From assembly GCA_963383645.1 (NCBI GenBank), contig OY726569.1:25553054-25617053 (forward strand): a DNA stretch of 64,000 nt. Reading direction: 5' to 3'. Of this stretch, positions 41,702-51,412 are shown in pieces. The DNA comes from Muscardinus avellanarius. Lineage: Eukaryota; Chordata; Mammalia; Rodentia; Gliridae. The first letter of the stretch is position 1; each line of letters opens with the position of its first letter. The translations under genes and the position numbers were made by a program. The notes under the pieces were generated by a model. The model saw only the letters and a program-made list of their open reading frames with translations. It was not told the DNA's origin and searched no databases.

Positions 41702-41812
41702 GTGCACGTCTTGGGTTGTTGGAAACTTGTATAGGAAGGAAGGGAGCCCTGTCGCCTTAGGGCGCAGCAGTTCCTCTGGGCGAGGTCGCGGCCCCTCCTT
41801 AGAGGGGAATTG

Positions 41813-42043
41813 TTTTTTTTTTCTTTTTGGTGGGGGGATAGTACGGGGGGTTGGAACCCAGGGGCTTTTCTATCTCAGGACTATACTTCCCAGACTTATT
41901 TTATACTTTTATTTGGAAACAGGGTCTCACTAAGTTGCTGAGAGCCTCAGTAAGCAGCTGAGGCTGGCTTCGAACCTCCCGTCGATTCTCCCGTCTCAGC
42001 CTCCCAAGCGCGGGGATTACAAGCGTGCGCCACCACGCCCGGA
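41813..42043 (-). mobile_element. B1-dID SINE, type B, in the 5' flank of unit 3
   Basis: 'ggttggaacccaggggctttt' to 'gccaccacgcccgg'. Flanked by 'tccttagagggga' (41796-41808 and about 42044-42056). The insertion post-dates the tRNA duplication because the other units lack it. Confidence 0.95.
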
Positions 42044-42049
42044 TCCTTA

Positions 42050-42450
42050 GAGGGGATTTGGAATCCCCTGCAGCCCCGCGGCAACTTTCAAGGTGCCTGC
42101 GGCGAGGCTCTCGTTCACTGGCTTCTAACCCGCTGCATCCCATGACTGCTGGTGAAGAGAGGATAGATCTGGCGAGTATAAAGCGGCCGAGGCGCGGCGC
42201 TCGGGAGGGGTGGGGGCCGCCCCAAGGACCGGTGGGGGAGGGCTCCCATGGGGAGGAAAGGAGGACCGGAGCCGGCTGCGGGGTGCACGGGGTCTGCTGC
42301 AAGGCCCTAATTGGGGTGCCATCCCCGCCAAGCTGGCAGGGGATGCACACCCTGCCCTCAACCTCAGGCCCCGAGCCGTAGTGCCGCCGCTGGCAGATCC
42401 GTGCCAAGGGGAGCTGAGGCGGGGCAGCGGGAGCGCCTTTACGCCCATCC
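42050..42450. other. CpG-rich flank of unit 3
   Basis: Dense CpG such as 'gcggccgaggcgcggcgctc'. The 230-codon minus frame here overlaps 118- and 112-codon plus frames and is not called. Confidence 0.5.
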
Positions 42451-42850
42451 TTCCATGTATGCTGGGAAAGACGCAGACGGGAGGAGAGACGGAGTGAAGC
42501 GCGGAGAGAGGGGGTGAATGAGGAAGGAAAGTGCCGGACGAGTTAGCACAGACTGAGACCTGCAGGAGATGAGCAGGAGTGGGTGGACTCTCAGATGGGA
42601 TGCCAGGGTTGCCTTTCGCCACCTTTCGCACCGTGTAGGAATGGCGAGCCCAGCCACCACGTGGCCAGAGCCCCTGGCACTCAGGTGCGTGAGGGTGGCT
42701 CTGTGGATGGGCACTGGAGTGTTGGGCTTGGTCCTCTGTGCCACCTGGCAGAGGTGCAGGGGCTCCTTTGGGCTGAGGGGTACGTGTCCCTGTAGCCAGA
42801 GAAGAATGAGCAGGCATGAATACAAGCTTCCGTGCAAAAGCTGGGGCACC

Positions 42851-42969
42851 TCCTTCGAGCCGGAATCGAACCAGCGACCTAAGGTCGCTAAGGACCTAAG
42901 GACCTAAGGATGTCCACAGGTATCTTTTCTGTCTACAGTCCTCCGCTCTACCACCTGAGCTATCGAAGG
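42851..42969 (-). tRNA. rearranged tRNA-Tyr(GTA), array unit 4
   Basis: Exon 1, GTA (42934-42936) and a 21-nt intron (42912-42932) are normal, but 25 extra bases lie in the 3' exon, made of repeats of 'ctaagga' and an inverted repeat 'agcgacct a aggtcgct' (42872-42888). If spliced at the usual site the anticodon arm is destroyed. If the inserted bases are treated as intron (46 nt) a cloverleaf with one A-A mismatch at 31-39 is possible. D-loop C to G change as well. The A4 terminator complement remains (42836-42839). Pseudogene or long-intron gene. Confidence 0.85.
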
Positions 42970-43089
42970 GTGCACAATGTAACCTCCGGTGCTGGGTCAT
43001 TTGAGAGATGCAGAAATGGGAGAAGCAAGTGACTGGAGGCCCCGGGTTCCTACTACTTTGGGTGGGTTGCAATCCTGTCTTGGAAGGGA

Positions 43090-43626
43090 GGACTGCCCGC
43101 TGGCGAACCCTCTGGGCGTGGTGGTCACTCCCGCCCACGGGGCGTGGCAGCACCGGAGCAGAGGTGCAGCCTCCAGAGCGCCTGCCTCTCTCAGCGACCG
43201 TCCTCCGGTCCTGTGCTTGGGACCCGCGCGGGTCTGCTGCAGGCCCCTAAGGTGAGCAGGGTCTCTAAAGCCTGGCCTCTCCAACCCCGGGCGCCAGGTC
43301 GGATTAGGCTGGGGCCTTGCCTTCCTCTGCACCACGCCCAGCCCCAGGCTCGTTCTTGTGAGCACCCAGGCCCTCAGCTTGAGATGCGGCTAGGACAAAG
43401 TATTGGATGAGGAGGCTCTGCCTGCCCAGGGCCTCCTGATCCAGCCCGGGTCCCTGGATCCTCTCCTCTGCCAGCGACCAAAAAACTCTTGCCAAAGGCG
43501 GCTTTCAGCTGTTGGACGGGAGGTTGGGGTGGGGGAGTCCTCACTTCCCAGAAAGTGAAACGTGTGGTCAGTTCGGTGGAGTGGCGTGGTCGTGAGGAGA
43601 GCAAGACCTGTGCAAAACCCACTGAA
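43090..43626. other. flank of unit 4
   Basis: CpG-rich near 43100-43260, then unique. No gene recognised. Confidence 0.4.
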
Positions 43627-43830
43627 AGCCGGGCTTGGTGGCGCACGCTTGTAATCCCCGCGCTTGGGAGGCAGAAACAGGAGGAAAGCACAGATCCGTA
43701 GTCAGCCTAGCTGGCTAAAGAAACCCTGTTTCCATAATATATATATATATATATATGTCTGGGAGTGTAGCCCGGAGGTAGAAGGGTTTCCAGGAACCCC
43801 AGTACCACCTAAATAAATAAATAATAAAAT
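43627..43830 (+). mobile_element. B1-dID SINE, type B, with (AT)n in the linker
   Basis: 'ccccgcgcttgggaggcag' and 'gtttccaggaaccccagt'. An (AT) run at 43737-43756 replaces the A-rich linker. 'cactgaaag' duplicated at the ends. Confidence 0.94.
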
Positions 43831-44391
43831 AAAACACTGAAAGAGCGCTGGTGGGTGCAGGGAATGGTGCTGGGAGTGGACCCGCACTCAATAGTCTTTC
43901 ACAGGACCCCACCCTTCCCTAAGTACGTAGGCCCTCTGGAGATTTCTTCTGGGATGGAAGGATGAGGTGGACGATTCTCCCATACCCATACCAGCGATTT
44001 GCCCACACCCCACACCCACTCCATCCCTTCAGGCACTTGGCACATTTGCTCCTGCACGCGGGCTCCTTGGCCGTCAGCATCTTCCGCTGGGGTCCACTTC
44101 CAACAGGGCACCAGAGCCAGCAAGCTGCTGGCCTCCACCAAGCATTGGCCTGTGTTGGGAGGTGCATCCTTGGAGATACATGGGGGAGGTGGACTGGGAA
44201 GCAGAGGAAGCATAAACAGAGACCCTGAAGAATATATGAAAAAAACATGAAAGGGAGCAGGTTTTCCCCACGGCTCCCAGGTCTTGTCCCACAGGGTCCA
44301 CCCTTCCGGGTGGGTAGGTCCATAGGAGGAAGGTGAGCCCAGCCACTCAGAGAGGCTGCCCCAAGGTTCAGGCAGGTTTACTGGTTCACAC
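43831..44391. other. unique flank between units 4 and 5
   Basis: GC-moderate; the 167- and 134-codon minus frames overlap each other in different frames and lack motifs. Confidence 0.4.
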
Positions 44392-44401
44392 AAAAGAGGC
44401 A

Positions 44402-44495
44402 CATCTCAAGCCAGAATCGAACCAGCGACCTAAAGAGGTCCACAGATAGCCGCCTTGCCTACAGTCCTCCGCTCTACCAGCTGAGCTATCCAGGG
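44402..44495 (-). pseudogene. tRNA-Tyr pseudogene, array unit 5
   Basis: Same 94-nt layout, GTA kept in 'ctgtag', 21-base intron-like segment, D- and T-loops intact. The acceptor stem is broken (CCCTGGA against TTGAGAT: only about four of seven positions can pair) and the 3' side of the anticodon stem is mutated. The A4 terminator complement at 44392-44395 persists. Internal A and B boxes could still bind TFIIIC, but a mature tRNA is unlikely. Confidence 0.85.
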
Positions 44496-44554
44496 TGCAG
44501 GATCTGTCTGCCTGGTGCTGGATCTTTTGGCTTTCTAGAATGGGAGCGGCCAAG

Positions 44555-44892
44555 TGCGTGCCGGGTGGAGCGGATCCTCCGGGCGCCGCAGCCCAGGGCC
44601 GGGCGCGGGCCCCACCGTGCGGGCAGCAGGGCTCTCCTGTGGCCTCGTTCTGTGCGTCCTGCTGGCTGCAGGTGAGGAGGAGAGTGCCCCTGGGCCGGCA
44701 GAGGGTGAAGTGCTGTTCACCGAAGGGGCAGGAGGTTGGTCCAATGGACGGGTGTGGCAGGCGGGGGAGGGTTGGTGTTGGGGGAAAGCAGGAGAACCGA
44801 AATAGGCGCCAGGAAGGCAGCTGTCAGCCTCAGGCCTTGAAGCCGCAGCTTCTAAACGTCAATATCGTTTACCCCCTTTCCCTTTTTCTTTT
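44555..44892. other. CpG-rich flank of unit 5
   Basis: Contains 'ctggctgcaggtgaggagga', matching 'ttgctggaggtgaggaggac' of unit 2 (41060), evidence of common origin. Confidence 0.55.
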
Positions 44893-45081
44893 TGTGGTGG
44901 TGGTACTGAAGATTGAACGCGGAGGGGGGTCTTCCTCTGAGCTACACTTCAGCTCTATTTTGTTTTATTATATTTTGAAACAGGATATCGCTAAATCACT
45001 GTACACGGCCCTGGAACCCGTGATCCTCCTGTCTCAGCTTCCCAAGTATTGGAATTACTGTCTTGCACCACTTCGCCAGAT
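44893..45081 (-). mobile_element. B1-dID SINE, old
   Basis: 'ggtactgaagattgaac' to 'ttgcaccacttcgccag'. Diverged with deletion in the B1 half. Confidence 0.8.
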
Positions 45082-45197
45082 TCCTTTTTCCTATTTTGAT
45101 AAATCAACCTTTTGATTTTTGTCTTTTGTTTCCTTTGACGGAGATACTTAATTGTGTTGGATGCTTCTGAATTTATTTTTTTCTATTGTATCCATCT

Positions 45198-45275
45198 CCT
45201 CCTCCTCCTCCTCCTCCTCCTCCTCCTCCTCCTCCTCCTCCTCCTCCTCCTCCTCCTCCTCCTTCTCCTCCTCCT
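45198..45275. repeat. (CTC)n microsatellite
   Basis: About 25 triplets of pure pyrimidine, the antisense tail of the next SINE. Confidence 0.97.
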
Positions 45276-45276
45276 T

Positions 45277-45469
45277 CGTACAGGGAATGGAATGCAGGGG
45301 CATTCTACCTCTGAGCTACACTCCCAGCCCTATTTTTAAATTTGAAACAAGGTCTCACAGAGTTGCAAAGGGCCTTACTAAGTAGTAGCTGAGGCTGTCC
45401 TCAAACCAAGATCGTCCTGTCTCAGTCTCCCAAATGCTGGGATTACAAGTGTGCACCACCACGCCCGGC
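45277..45469 (-). mobile_element. B1-dID SINE, type A
   Basis: 'gtacagggaatggaatgc' to 'gcaccaccacgcccggct'. 'ttgtatcc' flanks on both sides. Confidence 0.9.
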
Positions 45470-45607
45470 TTGTATCCCCTTTCTTGTTGGTGAAAATTTT
45501 TATAGCCTATTTATTTATAATGGTAGAAACTTGGAAGCAATTAAGCTATTCCTCAGAAGATTAATGGATAAATAAGATGTGGTACATTAGAAAGTATTAA
45601 GTATTGA

Positions 45608-46331
45608 ACCAGGCATGATGGTGCATGCTTATAATCCCAGTACTTGGGAGGCTGGGACAGGAGGATCACAGGTTTATGGACAGCTTCAGCAACTTGGTGA
45701 GGCCCTCTGCAACTTCATGAGACTCTGATTCAAAATAAAAGAATAACATAGAACTGAGAGTATAGCTCAGAGGTAGAATGTCCCTGGGTTCCAGGTCTCC
45801 ATCAACAGATGAATGGATTGCAAAACTCTGGGAAATAAACACAATGGAATTCTACTCAGCCATAAAGAAGAACAAAATCATATCATTTGCAAGAAGATGG
45901 AAAGCCCTGGAGAGCATTATGTTAAGTGAGACCAGCCAACCACAGAAGGAGAAGGTACATATGTTTCCTCTAATATGCCCAAACTAGGGAGCATAGGGGA
46001 TACCAGTGGGACTCCAGATAATGGAGGGGAAATACCAGCAAAGCTAGAATGGAAAGATAGGGGAGGAGGAAGGCTGAACTTGATTAACGAGGGTCCACAT
46101 CCGAATATGTGTAAAATTATGAATATGGCATGGTTACCCTGGACAATCATTGTTGGGAGGGGGGAAGGAAAAACAGGGGCGGGAGGGGGGAGAGGGCATC
46201 AAATATAGTTTAAATGTATACCATTTATGTCCAATAAAAAAATAAAGTAAAAGCTATTAAAAAAACAAAAAAGAATGTCCCTGGGTTCAATCTCCACTAC
46301 CAAAAAAAAAAAAAAAAAAAAAAAAAAACAA
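45608..46331 (+). mobile_element. B1-dID SINE, split by a younger L1
   Basis: Body to 45791, then the last ID bases 'ctgggttcaatctccac' and a 24-A tail at 46281-46331. Sits inside the L1M fragment. Confidence 0.92.
45792..46271 (+). mobile_element. short L1 insertion inside a SINE
   Basis: L1 ORF2 end ('tctccatcaacagatgaatgg') plus 3'UTR. Perfect 17-bp duplication 'agaatgtccctgggttc' at 45775-45791 and 46272-46288, which is SINE sequence. Similar to the L1 at 23196. Confidence 0.97.
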
Positions 46332-47011
46332 CAACAACAAAAAGTGGAATATTATTCTGAGCTATCAAGCTATGAAAAGACATGGAGAAACTTTAAAAAC
46401 ATATTACTAAGTAAAAGAAGTCACTCCCAAAAGCCTACATACTGTGCAATTCCAACTATATGACATTCTGGAAAAGGTACCACTATGAAGGGATTCAGGA
46501 AGGAAGGTAAAAGAATGACTGTGTGAAGCACAGATAAATTTAAGAACCGTAAATCGACTCTGCATGATATTATTTTGGTGGGCACATGCCACACATTTAC
46601 TGAACCCCCTAGAATGTACAACACCAAGAGTGAATCCTACTGGTGCCTCTGAGCCTTAGTTAATAACGTACTAGTTCATCTATTGGAAGCACGCACCACT
46701 CTTCTGGAGAAGCTCATAGTGCGAGGGAGTGGGTGTCTGAGCCCAAAGGATGTGTGGGAATTCTCTTCCTCTTTGTGTTTGATTTTTTCCGTGAATTTAA
46801 AATGTCTACCTCCAAAACAGTCTATCAAAATATACCTTACTAGTTACCAGGTGCTTGGAAGGAGGGAGGGAGAGAGGGAAGGATGAACATGTGGAACATG
46901 GTGAATTTTCAGGGACAGTAAAACTGTCCTGTATTATGTTATAATGGTAGCTACATGATGCTAGCATTTGTTAAAATCCATGGGATGTATGAACAAAGAG
47001 TGAACCCTAAA

Positions 47012-47227
47012 GCTGGGCGTGGTGGTGCACGCTTGTAATCCTAGTCTTTGGGAGGCTAAGACTTAAGGATCACAGATTCAAGGACAGGCTCGGCAATTTA
47101 GTGAGGCTGTTAGCAACCTAAGTGAGACCCTATTTCCAAATAAATAAAATCGTCTGGGGATGAACTCAGAGGTAGAATGCCTCTAGGTTCAATTACCAGT
47201 ATCACAAAAGACAAAAAAAAAAAAAAA
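47012..47227 (+). mobile_element. B1-dID SINE
   Basis: Head 'gctgggcgtggtggtgcac' with A-tail. 'agtgaaccctaaa' at 46999-47011 and 47228-47240 is the target-site duplication, in the L1M 3'UTR. Confidence 0.95.
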
Positions 47228-47253
47228 AGTGAACCCTAAACTACTAAAAAGTG

Positions 47254-47254
<1 letters not shown>

Positions 47255-47291
<37 letters not shown>
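47255..47291. repeat. (TG)n microsatellite
   Basis: About 18 TG units. Confidence 0.95.
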
Positions 47292-47297
<6 letters not shown>

Positions 47298-47459
47298 GGT
47301 TTGAACCCAGGAGCATTCTACCTCTGAGTTACACTTGCCCTATTTTATCCCTTCCTAGGTTGAGTCTCACTGCTTGCTGAGGCTGTCCTGGAACCTGCCA
47401 TCTTCCTGTCTCAGCCTTCCAAGTACTAGGATTAAGGCACGCACCACCATACCCAGCTA
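47292..47459 (-). mobile_element. B1-dID SINE, shortened
   Basis: 'actagggtttgaacccag' to 'caccaccatacccagct'. Deletion in the linker and B1 start. Confidence 0.85.
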
Positions 47460-47486
47460 GATGTGGATTTTTTTTTGGGGGGGGGG

Positions 47487-47765
47487 GCAGCACTTAGAGT
47501 GGGACCTAGAGGCATTCTACCTTAGAGCTACACCCCCACCCTATTTTTTAATTCTTTTTTTTTGTTGTTCAGTACTGGGGTGGAACCCAGGGGCATTCTA
47601 CCTCCAAGCTACATACACTCCAGCCCTATTTTTTTATTCTTTATTTTGAAACAGGGTCTCACTGAGTTGCAAAGGGCCTCACTAAGTAGCTGAGGCTGTC
47701 AGTGAACCTCGAGCCTCCAGTCTCAGCCTCCTAAATGCTGGGATTACAAGTGTGCGCCACCATAT
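47487..47765 (-). mobile_element. B1-dID SINE pair: ID-half fragment plus full copy
   Basis: An ID half ('gcacttagagtgggaccta' to 'cacccccaccctatt') at 47487-47552 is followed by a complete type A copy at 47563-47765. Probably a copy inserted in the linker of an older one whose B1 half is lost. Confidence 0.8.
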
Positions 47766-47936
47766 AGAAATGGATTTTTAATAATAATCTGTCAGTGTTG
47801 GCTCAAGAATTGTATCAAAACGAGCCACATGAATCCAAGATGTTAATAATAGAGTGGAAGTAATGAGGCGGTATATGGAACTTGTATATACTTTCTGGTC
47901 AATTTTTCAGAAAACCTAACACTGTTTAAAGTCTAG

Positions 47937-48117
47937 GCCGGGTGTGGTGGCACACGTTTGTAATAACAGTATTTGAAAGGCTGAGTCCGGAGAATTGTGG
48001 GTTCATAGCCAGCATTAGCTACATAGTGAGGCCCTCCAAAACTTAGATTGTTTCAAAATAAAGAATAAAAAATATAGGGCTGGGGGTATAGCTCGGAGGT
48101 AGAATGCCCTCAGAACC
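47937..48117 (+). mobile_element. B1-dID SINE, type A, end truncated
   Basis: 'gccgggtgtggtggcacac', ID half stops at 'agaatgccctcagaacc'. Confidence 0.88.
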
Positions 48118-48120
48118 AAA

Positions 48121-48159
<39 letters not shown>

Positions 48160-48164
48160 GCAAA
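48118..48164. repeat. (AAAT)n microsatellite
   Basis: Eleven units, then a few AAAC; expanded SINE tail. Confidence 0.95.
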
Positions 48165-48177
48165 CAAATATTCCATT

Positions 48178-48365
48178 AGCTGGGCATGTTGGTGCCGGCC
48201 TCTGATCCCAGGACTATGGAAGCTGGCTGATTCCCAGGACAGCCTCAGCAAGCAGTGAGACTCTCATCAACCTAGCGGGACTCGGTTTCCAAATAAGAAA
48301 TAAAATCAGGCTGGGAGTGTAGCTCAAAGGTGAAATGCACCTGGGTTCAATCCCCGGTATCACAC
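48178..48365 (+). mobile_element. B1-dID SINE, old
   Basis: 'gctgggcatgttggtgcc' with a rearranged B1 middle; ID half 'ggctgggagtgtagctcaa' is good. Confidence 0.85.
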
Positions 48366-48605
48366 ACAAAATACATACTTCTCAAACACTACAATGGCAG
48401 GTGTCAGCCCTGGGCAGCCGCTGGATTTGTAGTCTAGAAACCCTAGGAAGCCTGCACCTTCCCAATCACCTCGATCTAAATCCAGTACTCACCGCCTCTC
48501 TTGTTAACGGTGAAGCTGCTTCTCAGCCCTCCTAGTTATTTCCCTCTCACAAACACAGAATGGACGTTGTTTCAAATAAGTAAATAAGTAGCAAAAGTCT
48601 CCAAC
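48366..48605. other. unique sequence
   Basis: Nothing recognised other than the tRNA terminator run at 48593-48596. Confidence 0.4.
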
Positions 48606-48687
48606 TGGCAGCGGTGGGATTCGAACCCACGCCCCCGAAGAGACTGGAGCCTTAATCCAGCGCCTTAGACCGCTCGGCCACGCTACC
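48606..48687 (-). tRNA. tRNA-Leu(AAG)
   Basis: 82-nt type II tRNA with the long variable arm of leucine tRNAs. Acceptor GGTAGCG/CGCTGCC (T3-G70 wobble), discriminator A, anticodon AAG at 48651-48653 (A34 expected to become inosine, reading CUU/CUC/CUA), T-arm GGGTTCGAATCCC. The variable arm has one base different from the human form I remember. T4 terminator complement at 48593-48596. No intron. It stands alone between the Tyr array and the Thr-Tyr-Pro group. Confidence 0.97.
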
Positions 48688-49219
48688 AGGGTGCGGCAGG
48701 GATTCTCTCTCTATTGTCTCCAAGATACTACAGCCTTTTTCTGGTTCTGTTGTGTAGACGAAGTCTTTGACGTCCTCATTTCAAGGTTCAGGAAATAGAT
48801 GGTTTCTCGCAAAAGCTTACTCTCCTCTTCCACCCCAGGTTAGGGGGTGGGGGATGTTCTTACAGAGCGACGAATGAATACCGTGTTGTGAACAAATAAA
48901 ATCGGTACCATACACTAGGCTATAGGCCTTTTGCAGGTGTAAAGTATATTTTATTCCTCCTCTCAGTCTTGCCACAAATTTCTTAGGAAGATAAGCCAAA
49001 TTTGAAGCTGATGAAGGTCACAAAATCTTAGCGCCGAGGGAATGTGGCGCATTTGCAGACGCCCTCCTTTTCACCAGCTGAGATCTCAAAGGATGCACGG
49101 GTTTCTGTGGCTGTGCGGGATTATTTCTTCAGATAAGGCAAAGCCTCTCTGAAGCTTCTACATGCTTCCTAAAACAGAGACGTTTTCAATCTGCTTTCAA
49201 AGAGGGAATTTATCCCTAT
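48688..49219. other. unique sequence upstream of tRNA-Leu
   Basis: No gene recognised. Confidence 0.4.
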
Positions 49220-49862
49220 AGCCACACGTGGTGGTGTAAGACCCCCGCCGAGGGGAGACCCTCAATCAACCTCGGGATAAGCGACGTCAAGAACCATGAG
49301 AGACTTTATTTTCCTTGATGCAAAAGCAAAAGGTAAAAGTTTATTAAGAAGCCAGTGCACTGGGGCCGACTCGTATAGGAGTTCGGCCCCGAGCCACTGA
49401 AACTGAGGGTATTTATAGGGAAAAGACCACTAGTTAGGGGGGGTTTGGGCTAGATTGCATTCGTTTACAGAAAATTACAGAATCATTTGAAAAGTACATT
49501 CTGTAGTCAGGTGTTAGATAAGATACCTGCGCTCTGACCCAGTCAGTATAGATAAAGATGGGGTGGGCTTATCACATATTTTACATTCCTAAGCTGTGAG
49601 CTGCAGTAAAATATATATATATTTTTAACTATTAGCTGGCTGCTAGGGGCTTATGATTTTTTCTTCTAAATGGAGCCTTTCAGTGGCACTCGTTTGTAAT
49701 CCCAGTATTTGGGAAACTGAGACCGGAAGATCTCAGGGGCGCGGCAAGCTTTAGAAAATTAGTGAGACCCTGTTTCGAAATGAAAGAATAAAAGAGATCT
49801 AGGCGTGCAGCTCAGAGGCAGAAAGCTCCTGGATTCCATCCCCAATTAAAATAAATAAAACA
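49220..49862 (+). mobile_element. B1-dID SINE, split by a solo LTR
   Basis: Head 'tagccacacgtggtg' at 49220-49234; body resumes at 49687 ('cactcgtttgtaatccc') and ends 'ccatccccaat' with an A-rich tail. Confidence 0.88.
49235..49682 (-). mobile_element. solo LTR of gammaretroviral (ERV1) type
   Basis: A 448-bp element that on the minus strand begins TGAAAG and ends GGGGGTCTTACA, the terminal pattern of gammaretroviral LTRs. A TATA box (complement at 49410-49418) and AATAAA signals (complements at 49340-49345 and 49305-49310) are in order. A 4-bp duplication 'gtgg' (49231-49234 and 49683-49686) flanks it. There are no internal gag, pol or env sequences, so it is the relic of recombination between two LTRs of an old provirus. 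Confidence 0.9.
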
Positions 49863-50093
49863 ACCCTATGTCATTAAATGTAATTGGCCTTGGGACCTTA
49901 AGCTCCCCCAGGACTGTAAGGGGGCATCTCGGCCTTGCAAATCGACCAGAGTCCAGGCTCTGGTTGCTCTGAGACTTGTTCCGGCCAGCAGAGCGCGGGA
50001 CTCAGGTTCCCTGCTAACAAATGCTGTCTCTTCCACATCAAAACTATGCCCAGACCCTGGGTCTAGCTCAGTGACAGAAGGGGCTTATTTTTC

Positions 50094-50094
<1 letters not shown>
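49863..50094. other. unique sequence
   Basis: A weak ID-like scrap 'ggtctagctcagtgacaga' is at about 50059. Otherwise nothing recognised. Confidence 0.35.

Positions 50095-50179
<85 letters not shown>
50095..50179. repeat. (TG)n(AG)n microsatellite
   Basis: About 14 TG then 27 AG units. The Cys-Val and Arg-Glu repeat reading is an artefact. Confidence 0.97.
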
Positions 50180-50183
<4 letters not shown>

Positions 50184-50379
50184 AAGCCTGCCAGCCCCTC
50201 AGGGCAGGACTGGGGTTCTCATCTGCAGCTATCTTCTGCATCAGGCAGTTCCTACTCGTGTTGAATGGCGTGTCCTCATTTATAAACCAACCTCATTTGG
50301 TGACCCATGCTTCTTTTTCCAAAGGGCACTCATGTCTTCTTCAGGTTCGAACCCGGCACTTCATACACAAAACTCATCC

Positions 50380-50720
50380 TATCTCGAGAGCAGTTATCAA
50401 CCCTGGCTGCTCATTAGAATCATGTGCGGAGCTTATTAAACATTCCGATGTCAGCTAGGCATGGTGGGGAATACCTGTAATCCTAGCAATTGGGAGACAG
50501 GAGGATGGTAGGTTTGAGGCCAGCCTCAGCACTTTAGTGAGATTGTCAGCAACTTGGGGAGACCCTGTTTCAAAATTTTAAAACATAATAATAAAAAGGA
50601 TCCGGGGGTAGAATGCCCCTGCGCCCAATGCCCAGTTCTCATTCTCGATCTCTTTTCTCTCTTTTCAGTGTCAAGACCACTCTGAAGACTAATGACATCA
50701 GAATTTCTAGGAGCAATATA
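50380..50720 (+). mobile_element. MER5A/Charlie-like hAT remnant, split by a SINE
   Basis: 'ttatcaaccctggctgctca', 'ttagaatcatgtgcggagct' and, beyond the SINE, 'atgacatcagaatttctagg' follow the MER5A order (a nonautonomous hAT transposon of mammals). Confidence 0.65.
50453..50636 (+). mobile_element. B1-dID SINE, old, in a MER5A-like element
   Basis: 'gctaggcatggtggggaat', deletion around 'gggagacaggagg', shortened ID half. Confidence 0.82.
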
Positions 50721-51033
50721 CAAGCACTGGAAGTTGATGAGGTATCCCAGGTGCAGCTCATCCCTGTGAAGCTGAGGTTCCCTGAAGAAGCTGCAATTGT
50801 GTCAAAGATCCTGCAGACTGACAGACCTCTGCAGAGCAGGACACCTTGACTATGGAAAGATGGAATAGTGTAGTTGAAAGCCCAGATTATTTTGGGCTGT
50901 TCTAGCTCTTTAGAAAAATAGCCTTAGTAAACCTTTCAGCATGTATTATTGAGTTTAGCTGATCTCTAGTCTCCATTTGTCCAAAAGCTGAGAAGACAAT
51001 AAGACAGTATCTGACACCTATAGGAAAGATTTC
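50721..51033. other. unique sequence
   Basis: No feature recognised. Confidence 0.4.
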
Positions 51034-51286
51034 CTGCTGGGCGTGGTGGTGCGCGCTTTTAATCCCAGTTCTTGGGAGGCTGAGACAGGAGGAGCACTGG
51101 TTTGAGGCCAGCCTGAGCTACTTAGTGAGGTCCTCTGCAACTTAGCAAAACCCTGTTTCAAAATAGAAAATAAAAGTAATAGGTGAGGGGGTATAGCTCA
51201 AAGGTAAAACGCCCCTGGGTTCTATCCCCAGTACCACAGAAAAGAACAAAAGAAAAAAGAAAGAAGGAAAGAAAGAAAGAAAGAAA
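51034..51286 (+). mobile_element. B1-dID SINE, type A, (GAAA) tail
   Basis: 'gctgggcgtggtggtgcgc' to 'tatccccagtacc', then GAAA/GAAG tail. 'atttcct' flanks both sides. Confidence 0.9.
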
Positions 51287-51412
51287 ATATTTCCTCACTT
51301 TGCTGGAGTCAGCCTGCTTAATGCCCCTACCAGTGCGTTTGTTGAATGGATTAATGACTATTTTTGTTCCTTGCTATAAAACATTGTATAACCTCTTTTA
51401 CTTTTATGTATG

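Larger units (their letters stand above)
38400..44860 (-). repeat. locally duplicated tRNA-Tyr array (five units)
   Basis: Five copies of a unit made of a tRNA-Tyr plus several hundred bases of GC-rich 5' flank. Shared flank features include a 'gctgggtcatttg' block 17-35 bases upstream of the tRNA in units 1, 2 and 4 (and 'gctggatcttttgg' in unit 5), 'tggctggaa' with 'cct' nearby, and '.ggcaggctgc..cagcc' further out. The A4 run (terminator) is kept in every unit. Spacing is irregular (about 0.9 to 2.3 kb) because of SINE insertions and deletions. Confidence 0.8.
45480..47010 (+). mobile_element. ancient L1M 3' end, interrupted
   Basis: 'tataatggtagaaacttgga' and 'gatgtggtacattagaaag' precede a SINE; 'gaatattattctgagctatc' (46348), 'tatatgacattctggaaaagg' (46456) and 'ggtgaattttcagggacag' (46899) follow. 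Sense-strand ORF2 end plus 3'UTR. Confidence 0.75.

Noticed and set aside
41901..42817. 168- and 230-codon minus frames
   Set aside because: The first begins in a type B SINE, and both overlap plus frames of equal quality.
50041..50094. Possible tRNA or ID element
   Set aside because: Only a short A-box-like phrase is present. No B box or cloverleaf can be drawn.
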